The notes under the pieces are model-generated. The model made no database searches and was not told the DNA's origin. It saw nothing but the letters and a program-made list of their open reading frames with translations. A stretch of 64,000 nt of DNA from Archivesica marissinica. Lineage: Eukaryota; Mollusca; Bivalvia; Venerida; Vesicomyidae. The position numbers and the translations under genes were made by a program. The stretch covers positions 4,358,070-4,422,069 of the forward strand of contig CM026390.1 of assembly GCA_014843695.1 (NCBI GenBank), written 5' to 3'. Every line of letters begins with the position of its first letter. Positions within the stretch are counted from its first letter, which is position 1. Below, piece by piece: positions 1 to 12,200 of the stretch.

Positions 1-153
1 CATGATGAAGCTAAAGCTGTCAACAAGAGTTTTTTGAAGTTGTTTTCACGACTTAAGAAAATAATAATATACTGCAAGTGCAATTAAGATTTAATACTGG
101 CCATTTCATGTGGGATTTACGCCGAGCATTGGTTCCACCACTCTATATATTTT
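1..153 (-). repeat. Dispersed repeat, copy A (inverted relative to 55951-56094)
   Basis: The reverse complement of this stretch matches 55951-56094 closely. Shared landmarks are CTGTCAACAAGAG, GTTGTTTTCACG and GGGATTTACGCCGAGC. It is truncated by the window edge. The family is unknown to me and no coding content is visible. Confidence 0.75.
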
Positions 154-178
154 GAATGTCCATACACTGCAAACCATT

Positions 179-402
179 TTAACCCTTTCCCTCAGAGAAG
201 CACCTCATTACCAATACGACATACATTGACAAACCAATGTTCATTAATAATAAAGGCCAGAATCTGTTGTAGTCCCAGTAATATCTATGGATGTGGGATA
301 GATATTGCGACTACTTATCCATGGCATGATAGCTAAATGGCTGTCATTTGTATGGAGATATACTAGTATATTAACCTAAATCTCTATGAGGGAAAGGGTT
401 AA
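179..402. mobile_element. piggyBac-like MITE with TTAA target sites
   Basis: Perfect terminal inverted repeats CCCTTTCCCTCA (183-194) and TGAGGGAAAGGG (387-398) are each flanked by TTAA (179-182 and 399-402). TTAA duplication with CCC-starting termini is the hallmark of piggyBac-type elements. The interior is 216 bp in all and has no transposase. Confidence 0.65.
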
Positions 403-1018
403 GTGACTGACAACATTTTACCTTTCATTCATAAAAATCTCGAATAAAATTGATTGTTTACTTTCTGAGATAAGTCGATAAAACGGTGGCACCTCACTCC
501 CAGTATTCCGGATTAACGTCATCAGTTTTCACCTACATTTAACATTTATGGAAATTGCCTAGAAATGATATCAATAAGGAACACTAACTTTAATACCACT
601 GTACCAAATGTTGTCTATATGAATTCTGTATCTACAACACTAACATTTAGTTTGACTTAGACAAACACATGGGGCATACGTCATTACCCCTTCTAACACC
701 CTAACTGAAATGTTATGCTTTTTCATGTAAATGTATCTCGTCAGTAAGCTTACAACATGCATATTATTATATAAAAATAATTGTTACAACCTTCTAGAAG
801 GGTCTTAAATGATGTAATTGTTCTTGTGTATTCTTTAACATAATGATGTAATTGTTCTTGTGTATTCTTTAACATAATGTTGAAATACACATAGGTATTA
901 ACGTAATGAGTTATGTAAAGGAAGGACATTTTTCTATCATAAAAACGCAAATATTTTTATATTTAAAAATATGCCACATACATGATAATATTAGCACAGT
1001 TAAACCTGTACACAAGAT
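403..1018. other. AT-rich upstream DNA, no gene seen
   Basis: No credible coding region. The only structure is a 34-bp direct duplication at 808-875. Confidence 0.6.
808..875. repeat. 34-bp direct duplication (2 copies)
   Basis: Two adjacent copies of a unit containing GATGTAATTGTTCTTGTG, identical by eye. Confidence 0.9.
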
Positions 1019-2214
1019 CAGGGCTCACACTGGCTTTTTTTTTCTTTGCGCCACCACTTTCGCCAAATGAAAAAAATTGGAGCCATTTCAGTGAAGTTGG
1101 AGCCAAAAATTTAGGCAGACTTAAAAATCAAAAAAGTTGACCCCAGCTTATTACTTGACCATGAAACGGTATTCTACATAGTAGTCAGTGTTATTTTCTT
1201 CTATAAACATTTCTCACCTGTTCTGTAACAATTTTATGCACACAGTGCTTACAACACACTTATAAATTAATATAGTTTTAATATACCGACTCGTAACCGA
1301 GTACGAATGAACGGTGCACGGTAACCTGAGTACGAATGAACGGTGTACGAACAGCCATTTTGATTTTAGAAAATTGCAAATACAAGCTAATTAATCTTCA
1401 GTCAGCGCAAATGCATATTTGCATTTATTCCAAACCACAATACCGTATCTATTTAATCGAGCTTGAGAGAAGGACATACTTTGCAATATTTTAATGTTTT
1501 TTTTACTCTGTGAATTACGATTCGGGACGGCGGAAGTGGAATATTGGTAATGGTTAAGATTGATTACTTCCCTTGTCCGGTGAGACTTGTCATGTCACTC
1601 AGATGCGAGCCAAATAAACAGGATATACGTCAAACTACATTCTTGGAAGTGCCCAGAATGAAAAGAATACTGATATATCTATCATAAAATACCAATTTCA
1701 TTAGCGTATATGGCCGTTTTGGACAAATTTATGATATTTGAAATTTTCACTTTCGGTTTTGAACTGTAAATATATACTGCGTAACAGCCAAATGGGCATA
1801 TATACGCCATATTTGGTCATATCTCCTCCCACAATATTTCAATCGGAAAGCCTTTGCTCTGTTCATACAAGACCGTAATACACAGGACATATTTTGGGGT
1901 CAGTTTTTTATCGGAACACCGATTGCGCAATAATGCGCAGTAAAGATGCGTGGTGGTTGCTACACACAGGTGATAACACGGTAGACTGGTTATCAATTTT
2001 ATACTCCCCAGATGCGCTCGCTAACTACAAGCTTAAACCCAGTCTACCAGTTTTACCAATACACACAGAGACTGTGTCCTGGGAAAATCAACTTTATGGC
2101 ATTTTCGCGATATTTTACCCAGCGCCATTTATTTTCGCCAAAATTTTTTTCTTTGCGCCATTTTCAATTTATTATCGCATTTGGCGCCATTTGCGATGGC
2201 CAGCATGAGCCCTG
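1019..2214. mobile_element. hAT-like non-autonomous DNA transposon, about 1.2 kb
   Basis: The ends are inverted: CAGGGCTCACACTGGC at 1019-1034 and the reverse complement of CAGGGCTCATGCTGGC at 2199-2214 (14 of 16 match). Both are immediately flanked by CAAGAT (1013-1018 and 2215-2220). Termini starting CAGGG fit hAT elements, though hAT duplications are usually 8 bp and only 6 match here. Sub-terminal GCGCCA-type motifs recur at both ends. The interior has only short spurious ORFs and a two-copy 29-bp repeat at 1297-1352, so there is no transposase. Confidence 0.6.
1297..1352. repeat. 29-bp repeat, 2 copies
   Basis: GAGTACGAATGAACGGTG occurs twice 29 bp apart, inside the hAT-like element. 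Confidence 0.8.
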
Positions 2215-2220
2215 CAAGAT

Positions 2221-2671
2221 CATCTCTTATCAAGAGGCCACCTGTCTTAAGCAGCCAATTTATTGTCCATCATTTGGCCATTGTGCCAGGCAGTCAAGCG
2301 ATGACTTTAATACCCACCTGTTGTTTTTACCTTGTGTAAATCCTCCTTTTCATTTTAAATGGAATGTTAAATAAAAATACTGGTAGATGTTTTTATTTTA
2401 AAAGCGGTGTGAGCATAGAATGTACACATGAACAGTTTCTATATTTAATTAAGCATTACTTGGCAAATAGACGATATTACACACTCAATAAAAATATCTA
2501 CTTTGCATTACTTAAAACAATTAATGCATTAGCATTAATATGTCTCATGTCTGATCTGAATAGCAAACAGTATGTATACAGCCTGATCAGTTCTGTGCCC
2601 TCTGATCTTGCCGTATGCTGTTGTAACTTTAGTTGTGATTAGCATTTTACGGTAATACTATTTGAATCTAA
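2221..2671. other. Upstream or leader-intron DNA, nothing recognised
   Basis: AT-rich, with no coding region or repeat recognised. Promoter elements could not be identified with confidence. Confidence 0.5.
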
Positions 2672-2679
2672 TATTTCAG

Positions 2680-2817
2680 ATGAATAGAATAGAACATATA
2701 TACAGCATTTTTGTGAGAACAATCCAGAAATGTCTGAGAACGCAAATGAACACCAAAGTCTATCATCAGCCTCAGACAACAAAATCAATGTTGGAGAATC
2801 TTGCTCCACATCGATAA
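2680..2817 (+). promoter_or_regulatory. Possible upstream ORF overlapping the GON4L start
   Basis: An ATG directly after a candidate splice acceptor (TATTTCAG, 2672-2679) opens 45 codons in a different frame and stops at TAA 2815-2817, past the main ATG at 2730. If the leader is spliced here, it would reduce initiation at 2730. Seen only as sequence; use is inferred. Confidence 0.3.
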
Positions 2818-3229
2818 ATAAACATACTGCTGAAGTATGCGAGAGAAAAAAGGTGTGCCGTTCTATATTTGGGTCAAATATATCGTCAGACTCAGCTTCA
2901 GGAACAGATGAACCCACGATGTCTACAATTAGTTGCTTGAAGAATGAAACTAGTAAGGAAACTGATACAGTAAATGATGCAGCTAACACTGATCATTCTA
3001 CAAGGGTTGAATCTGAAGGAATTAGTTACACGGGTGATGGAACTGTAGATGATATGCTATGTATGTCACAGGCATCAGAACAACACAGTATGCTGGATAG
3101 TGGCCATAGTGCTCATGATGACCCGTGCCAGGCACAACGACTATATACAGGACCTTATGGAAGATTGCTCTCTCCATTCAAGAAATATTCATCATTTCAT
3201 AGTTTTCCTTGTGCAAAAAGAAATCCGAG
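2730..3229 (+). CDS. GON4L: GON4L coding exon 1 (start codon exon)
   Basis: The exon encodes 166 residues plus two bases (phase 2 end), starting MSENANEHQ. The product is Ser/Thr/Asp/Glu-rich and looks disordered, as expected for the poorly conserved N-terminus. An in-frame TAG at 2685-2687 lies upstream of the ATG and supports this start. A possible 3' splice site (TTCAG ending at 2679) suggests a non-coding upstream exon. An overlapping uORF (2680-2817, 45 codons, another frame) starts just after that site. The donor is GAG|GTAAAG. The AG left at the exon end joins A of exon 2 to make Arg. No family motif is present here; assignment is by splice-phase continuity. Confidence 0.7.
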
Positions 3230-6200
3230 GTAAAGATTTGATGTTTTTACGTTTGTTGATGTGGATAAGAATGTAGCTTGTACGTAGTCACCTTGAAGGC
3301 CTAGTTTAGTTTATTTAATTCGTACACAATATAAATAGTGATTAATAACTGAACCCGCAATCGGTCGATTTTCATGCTTTGGACTACACACGTACATGTA
3401 TGTCGGACGGACGAGGGAATACCATGCATCGTAATTTACAAAATATACTACACGTACATGTATGTCGGACGGACAAGGGAATACCATGCATCGTAATTTA
3501 CAAAATATACTACACGTACATGTATGTCGGACGGACAAGGGAATACCATGCATCGTAATTTACAAAATATACTACACGTACATGGATGTCGGACGGACAA
3601 GGGAATACCATGCATCGTAATTTACAAAATATACTACACGTACATGGATGTATGTGGTTCTGCCATTGTTTATTTGCTGTAGAGTACTGACCACAAGTGC
3701 AGCAAGTTTGTACATATATATACATGTATAACGACAATCTGCACATAAAACTGCTGATTCCGAAATTTTCGTGGTACATCATTTCAACACGCGACAATCG
3801 TCTTTGATGTCGACCTCGGCGTTCTGACACTGTCATGTCATTTAAATAAGTGGGCATTGTTGAAAGTCGGCAAGGTGTCACTATTTCTGTGGATACTGGG
3901 TCTGGTGTATCGTCGTTATACATTGTATTTATAAACTTAAGATTAGGGCTACTTAGGACTGTGACTACCAACTGGGGGCCCCACTTCTCCAGTAAGCTGC
4001 AGTGACCATCGTAAAGTACTCCTTCTGTTCAAATGTTGTAATTATTGGTCATAATGTGTATTTTAACCCTATTGTGTGGAAATTTATTAAATAATAACCA
4101 TTTAACGACACAATTGAGCACTTTCTCACATCTCTCACAAACTCTGTGTGTGTTTTAAATTTATTTATCGTCGCTACCGGTTGCCCATATGAGCGACGCC
4201 TCCTGAAGAGATTAGTCATTTTAGATTTTTGGAGGATAGTGCAATGATACAGACAGAGACCCATTCCAGAATCTCCTCTGGTTCTTTTACGGTGTAAAGC
4301 ACCGACACAAGTGGTTCTTTTACGGTGTAAAGCACCGACACAAGACCTCAGTTTAACGTCCCATCTGAAAGACTGTTAATTTTATTAGGGTCAGACGGGG
4401 GATCGAACCTGCGATATTAATATTTAGTTTCATAAATAATGTATATAATGTAATCCGTTAATCTCGAGATATAATCATATAAATCTATACACCGCTTCAC
4501 TGATGAGATATAAATCTATACACCGCTTCACTGATGAGATATAAATCTATACACCGCTTCACTGATGAGATATAAATCTATACACCGCTTCACTGATGAG
4601 ATATAAATCTATACACCGCTTCACTGATGAGATATAAATCTATACACAGTTTCTTAATAGAATTGTGTTGTTTATTATATCGGGTAACTATTATCTAACT
4701 AACATTCGTTTTAATTTAAAAGCTCCATTTTAAGTTCGCTTTTCTTCTTTACAGAAAACTACCAGGACCAGCTGCCAAGAGAACTAAATTATTTCATGAT
4801 TACAGACTTTCCAGTGGTAGTGAAGAATCTCCGATTCAGAAGAAAGCTCTTGATTTAAAGTCAATGGAAAGTACGTACATGCATTGTACAGTCAGTGTTA
4901 CATGCTGTTTATTATTTGGCCACTTGTTCCACCAAATCTATCTCTGTCCTGCCATGAGAGTCCTCAATACCCTGATCGCTAGTTGTTTAATGTGGGGTTT
5001 TACATGTACTTTATTGAAGTGTGAGATTGCCATTATTTCAAATTTTGTATGTTGCTGCACATTGCATTTCTTTTTCTGTATACGCATACATGTAAAACTT
5101 ACATGTACAATGTAGAAATAGATATTCTTCAAGTTTATTAAAAAAAAAAAAATTCTTCAAGTTTATTCATGTATTAATTCGGTTTGCTTAGAAGATTTTC
5201 TTGTTACATTTGACGACTAATGTGGCATTTTTATGGGTGTAAGACACTTCCATGTATAGCTGTACACTTTCCCAGGCGTCGGACTACCGGATTTGTGCAA
5301 CACTTGTCCCGGGCGTCTGACTACCGGATTTGTGCAACACTTGTCCCGGGCGTCGGACTACCGGATTTGTGCAACACTGTCCCAGGCGTCAAGACTACTG
5401 GATTTGTGCATCACTGACAGTGTACAGGGGTTAAAGTATAAACTTTATTTATTTTACAACGATTGCGAAACAAGCTGTAAAGACTTAATCACTCCCGTTG
5501 ACGCGGATGAAATTGTATAATTATGTGGTCCTTCGTGTGTGAGTAAGCCGAAACACAGATAAAACCCACCTGTGCAATCTGATGACCACCTATACATGTA
5601 CATCTCATATATTTCCTGGTCCGAGTATCACACCAGGGTTGCAGTGGTTAGAAGCGAGTGTTCTAACCACTGCGCTAATCGTACATCCTAGAGGAGGTTA
5701 GTTATCCACTTACCCAATTAACATCGTGAGCATTGCATTTACATGTAGTGTAAAATCTATAGGTGAATGTAAATGTATAATCTATAGGCGAGTGTAAATG
5801 TACAATCTATAGGCGAGTGTAAATGTACAATCTATAGGTGAATGTAAATGTACAATCTATAGGCAAGTGTAAATGTACAATCTATAGGCGAGTGTAAATG
5901 TACAATCTATAGGTGAGTGTAAATGTACAATCTATAGGCAAGTGTAAATGTACAATCTATAGATGAGTGTAAATGTACAATCTATAGGCAAGTGTAAATG
6001 TACAATCTATAGATGAGTGTAAATGTACAATCTATAGGCAAGTGTAAATGTACAATCTATAGGTGAATGTACAATCTATAGGTGAATGTAAATGTACAAT
6101 CTATAGGTGAGTGTAAATGTACAATCTATAGGTGAATGTAAATGTACAATCTATAGGTGAATGTAAATGTACAATCTATAGGCAAGTGTAAATGTACAAT

Positions 6201-9200
6201 CTATAGGCGAGTGTAAATGTACAATCTATAGATGAGTGTAAATGTACAATCTATAGGTGAGTGTAAATGTACAATCTATAGATGAGTGTAAATGTACAAT
6301 CTATAGGCGAGTGTAAATGTACAATCTATAGATGAGTGTAAATGTACAATCTATAGGCGAGTGTAAATGTACAATCTATAGGCAAGTGTAAATGTACAAT
6401 CTATAGGCAAGTGTAAATGTACAATCTATAGGTGAGTGTAAATCTATAGGCGAGTGTAAATGTAAAATCTATAGGCATGTGTAAATGTAAAATCTATAGG
6501 CGAGTGTAAATGTAAAATCTATAGGCGAGTGTAAAATGTATAGGTGAATGTAAATCTATAGGCGAGTGTAAATGTAAAATCTATAGGCGAGTGTAAATGT
6601 AAAATCTATAGGTGAGTGTAAATGTAAAATCTATAGGCGAGTGTAAATGTAAAATCTATAGGCAAGTGTAAATGTAAAATCTATAGGCAAGTGTAAATGT
6701 AAATCTATAGAAATCTATAGGCGAGTGTAAATGTAAAATCTATAGGCAAGTGTAAATGTAAAATCTATAGGCGAGTGTAAATGTAAAATCTATAGGCGAG
6801 TGTAAAATGTATAGGTAATGTAAATCTATAGGCGAGTGTAAATGTAAAATCTATAGGCGAGTGTAAATGTAAAATCTATAGGTGAATGTAAATGTAAAAT
6901 CTATAGGTGAGTGTAAATGTAAAATCTATAGGCGAGTGTAAATGTAAAATCTATAGGCAAGTGTAAATGTAAAATCTATAGGCGAGTGTAAATGTACAAT
7001 CTATAGGCGAGTGTAAATGTAAAATCTATACTAAGGCGAGTGTAAATGTAAAATCTATAGGCGAGTGTAAATGTAAAATCTATAGGCGAGTGTAAATGTA
7101 AAATCTATAGGCGAGTGTAAATGTAAAATCTATAGGCAAGTGTAAATGTAAAATCTATAGGCGAGTGTAAATGTAAAATCTATACAAGGCGAGTGTAAAT
7201 GTAAAATCTATAGGTGAATGTAAAATCTATAGGCGAGTGTAAATGTAAAATCTATAGGCAAGTGTAAATGTAAAATCTATAGGTGACTGTAAATGTACAA
7301 TCTATAGGTGAGTGTAAATGTAAAATCTATAGGCGAGTGTAAATGTAAAATCTATAGGCAAGTGTAAATGTAAAATCTATAGGTGAATGTAAATGTACAA
7401 TCTATAGGTGAATGTAAATGTACAATCTATAGGCAAGTGTAAATGTACAATCTATAGGTGAGTGTAAATGTAAAATCTATAGGCGAGTGTAAATGTAAAA
7501 TCTATAGGTGAATGTAAATGTACAATCTATAGACAAGTGTAAATGTAAAATCTATAGGTGAATGTAAATGTAAAATCTATAGGTGAATGTAAATGTAAAA
7601 TCTATAGGCGAGTGTAAATGTAAAATCTATAGGCGAGTGTAAATGTAAAATCTATAGGTGAATGTAAATGTAAAATCTATAGGCGAGTGTAAATGTAAAA
7701 TCTATAGGCGAGTGTAAATGTAAAATCTATACTAGGCGAGTGTAAATGTAAAATCTATAGATGAGTGTAAATGTAAAATCTATAGGTGAATGTAAAATCT
7801 ATAGGTAAATGTAAAATCTATAGGCGAGTGTAAATGTAAAATCTATAGGTGAATGTACAATCTATAGGTGAGTGTAAATGTAAAATCTATAGGTGAATGT
7901 AAAATCTATAGGCGAGTGTAAATGTAAAATCTATAGGCGAGTGTAAATGTAAAATCTATAGGCGAGTGTAAATGTAAAATCTATAGGCGAGTGTAAATGT
8001 AAAATCTATAGGCAAGTGTAAATGTAAAATCTATAGGCGAGTGTAAATGTAAAATCTATAGGTGAGTGTAAATGTAAAATCTATAGGCGAGTGTAAATGT
8101 AAAATCTATAGGCGAGTGTAAATGTAAAATCTATAGGTGAATGTAAATGTAAAATCTATAGGCGAGTGTAAATGTAAAATCTATAGGCGAGTGTAAATGT
8201 AAAATCTATAGGCGAGTGTAAATGTAAAATCTATAGGTGAATGTAAAATCTATAGGTAAATGTAAAATCTATAGGCGAGTGTAAATGTAAAATCTATAGG
8301 TGAATGTACAATCTATAGGTGAGTGTAAATGTAAAATCTATAGGTGAATGTAAAATCTATAGGCGAGTGTAAATGTAAAATCTATAGGCGAGTGTAAATG
8401 TAAAATCTATAGGCGAGTGTAAATGTAAAATCTATAGGTGAATGTACAATCTATAGGTGAGTGTAAATGTAAAATCTATAGGTGAATGTAAAATCTATAG
8501 GCAAGTGTAAATGTAAAATCTATAGGCAAGTGTAAATGTAAAATCTATAGGCGAGTGTAAATGTAAAATCTATAAAGGCGAGTGTAAATGTAAAATCTAT
8601 AGGCGAGTGTAAATGTAAAATCTATAGGTGAATGTACAATCTATAGGTGAGTGTAAATGTAAAATCTATAGGTGAATGTAAAATCTATAGGCAAATGTAA
8701 ATGTAAAATCTATAGGCGAATGTAAATGTAAAATCTATAGGCGAGTGTAAATGTAAAATCTATAGGCGAGTGTAAATGTAAAATCTATAGGCGAGTGTAA
8801 ATGTAAAATCTATAGGTGAATGTACAATCTATAGGCGAGTGTAAATGTAAAATCTATAGGTGAGTGTAAATGTAAAATCTATAGGCAAGTGTAAATGTAA
8901 AATCTATAGGCGAGTGTAAATGTAAAATCTATAGGCGAGTGTAAATGTAAAATCTATAGGCGAGTGTAAATGTAAAATCTATAGGCGAGTGTAAATGTAA
9001 AATCTATAGGTGAATGTAAATGTAAAATCTATAGGTGAATGTAAATGTAAAATCTATAGGCGAGTGTAAATGTAAAATCTATAGGCAAGTGTAAATGTAA
9101 AATCTATAGGCGAGTGTAAATGTAAAATCTATAGGCGAGTGTAAATGTAAAATCTATACTAAGGCGAGTGTAAATGTAAAATCTATAGGCGAGTGTAAAT

Positions 9201-12200
9201 GTAAAATCTATAGGCAAGTGTAAATGTAAAATCTATAGGCAAGTGTAAATGTAAAATCTATAGGGAATGTAAAATCTATAGGCAAGTGTAAATGTAAAAT
9301 CTATAGGCGAGTGTAAATGTAAAATCTATAGGTGAGTGTAAATGTAAAATCTATAGGCGAGTGTAAATGTAAATCTATAGGCGAGTGTAAATGTAAAATC
9401 TATAGGCGAGTGTAAATGTAAAATCTATAGGCGAGTGTAAATGTAAAATCTATAGGTGAGTGTAAATGTAAAATCTATAGGTGAATGTAAATGTAAAATC
9501 TATAGGCGAGTGTAAATGTAAAATCTATAGGCGAGTGTAAATGTAAAATCTATAGGCGAGTGTAAATGTAAAATCTATAGGTGAATGTAAAATCTATAGG
9601 CGAGTGTAAATGTAAAATCTATAGGCGAGTGTAAATGTAAAATCTATAGGTGAGTGTAAATGTAAAATCTATAGGTGAGTGTAAATGTAAAATCTATAGG
9701 CGAGTGTAAATGTAAAATCTATAGGCGAGTGTAATGTAAAATCTATAGGTGATGTAAATGTAAATCTATAGGGATGTAAATGTACAATCTATAGGCGAGT
9801 GTAAATGTAAAATCTATAGGTGAGTGTAAATGTAAAATCTATAGGCGAGTGTAAATGTAAATCTATAGGTGAATGTAATGTAAATCTATAGGGATGTAAA
9901 TGTAAATCTATAGGTGAGTGTAAATGTAAAATCTATAGGTGAGTGTAAATGTAAATCTATAGGTGAGTGTAAATGTAAAATCTATAGGCGAGTGTAAATG
10001 TAAAATCTATAGGCAGTGTAAATGTAAAATCTATAGGTGAATGTAAATGTAAAATCTATAGGCAAGTGTAAATGTAAAATCTATAGGCGAGTGTAAATGT
10101 AAAATCTATAGGCGAGTGTAAATGTAAAATCTATAGGTGAATGTAAAATCTATAGGCGAGTGTAAATGTAAAATCTATAGGTGAATGTAAAATCTATAGG
10201 TAAATGTAAAATCTAAAGGCAAATTTAAAATCTATAGGCGAGTGTAAATGTAAAATCTATACTAAGGCGAGTGTAAATGTAAAATCTATAGGTGAATGTA
10301 AAATCTATAGGTAAATGTAAAATCTAAAGGTGAGTGTAAATGTAAAATCTATACTAAGGCGAGTGTAAATGTAAAATCTATAGGTGAATGTAAAATCTAT
10401 AGGCAAGTGTAAATGTAAAATCTATAGGCAAGTGTAAATGTAAAATCTATAGATGAGTGTAAATGTAAAATCTTTAGGCAAGTGTAAATGTAAAATCTAT
10501 AGGCAAGTGTAAATGTAAAATCTATAGGCAAGTGTAAATGTAAAATCTATAGGTGACTGTAAATGTACAATCTATAGGTGAGTGTAAATGTAAAATCTAT
10601 AGGCGAGTGTAAATGTAAAATCTATAGGTGAATGTAAATGTACAATCTATAGGTGAATGTAAATGTAAAATCTATACTAAGGCGAGTGTAAATGTACAAT
10701 CTAGAGGCGAGTGTAAATGTAAAATCTACAGGTGAGTGTAAATGTAAAATCTATAGGTGAATGTAAATGTAAAATCTATAGGCGAGTGTAAATGTAAAAT
10801 CTATAGGCGAGTGTTAATGTAAAATCTATACTAGGCGAGTGTAAATGTAAAATCTATACTAAGGCGAGTGTAAATGTAAAATCTATAGATGAGTGTAAAT
10901 GTAAAATCTATACTAAGGCGAGTGTAAATGTAAAATCTATAGGTGAGTGTAAATGTAAAATCTATAGATGAGTGTAAATGTAAAATCTATAGGCGAGTGT
11001 AAAATCTATAGGTAAATGTAAAATATATAGGCGAGTGTAAATGTAAAATCTATAGGTGAATGTAAAATCTATAGGCGAGTGTAAATGTAAAATCTATAGA
11101 TGAGTGTAAATGTAAAATCTATAGATGAGTGTAAATGTAAAATCTATAGGCGAGTGTAAAATCTATAGGTAAATGTAAAATATATAGGCGAGTGTAAATG
11201 TAAAATCTATAGGTGAATGTACAATCTATAGGTGAGTGTAAATGTAAAATCTATAGATGAGTGTAAATGTAAAATCTATAGGCGAGTGTAAAATCTATAG
11301 GTAAATGTAAAATATATAGGCGAGTGTAAATGTAAAATCTATAGGTGAATGTACAATCTATAGGTGAGTGTAAATGTAAAATATATAGGTGAATGTACAA
11401 TATATAGGTGAGTGTAAATGTAAAATCTATAGGTGAGTGTAAATGTAAAATCTATTGGCAAATGTAAATGTAAAATCTATAGGCGAGTGTAAATGTAAAA
11501 TCTATACTAAGGCGAGTGTAAATGTAAAATCTATAGGTGAATGTAAAATCTATAGGTAAATGTAAAATCTAAAGGCGAGTGTAAATGTAAAATCTATAGG
11601 CAAGTGTAAATGTAAAATCTATACTAAGGCGAGTGTAAATGTAAAATCTATAGGTGAATGTAAAATCTATAGGCGAGTGTAAATGTAAAATCTATAGGCA
11701 AGTGTAAATGTAAAATCTATAGGCAAGTGTAAATGTAAAATCTATAGGCAAGTGTAAATGTAAAATCTATAGATGAGTGTAAATGTAAAATCTTTAGGCA
11801 AGTGTAAATGTAAAATCTATAGGCAAGTGTAAATGTAAAATCTATAGGCGAGTGTAAATGTAAAATCTATAGGTGAGTGTAAAATCTATAGGTGAATGTA
11901 AAATCTATAGGTGAATGTAAAATCTATAGGTGAATGTAAAATGTATAGGGGTCCGCCTCCGTGGTCGAGTGTTTAAGGTCGCTGACTTGTATACCACTGT
12001 AACCTATAATCACTGATGGTCACGAGTTCGAGCCCCGCTCAGACCGTGTCTCATTTATATGAAAAAGTTGGCAGTTTCTTACGGAGTTTGGTGCACACAA
12101 GTACTGGTTAACCGTTGGAGCCTGCCCAGGAAAGGTGTTGTTAGATAAACTGCCCGCTGGCGATATAGCCCAAAATGGTGCTGATGCAGGCGTAAAACCC

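Noticed and set aside
3510..3971. 153-codon minus-strand frame
   Set aside because: Its C-terminal part is the 62-bp repeat. The unique part has no motif I can tie to a known protein, though a decayed transposon fragment cannot be excluded.
5740..11949. CRISPR-like array
   Set aside because: Units are contiguous 25-mers without unique spacers, in an intron of an animal gene.
11950..12060. Functional tRNA gene
   Set aside because: A- and B-box are present, but the spacing carries extra sequence, no cloverleaf can be drawn, and a SINE body follows.
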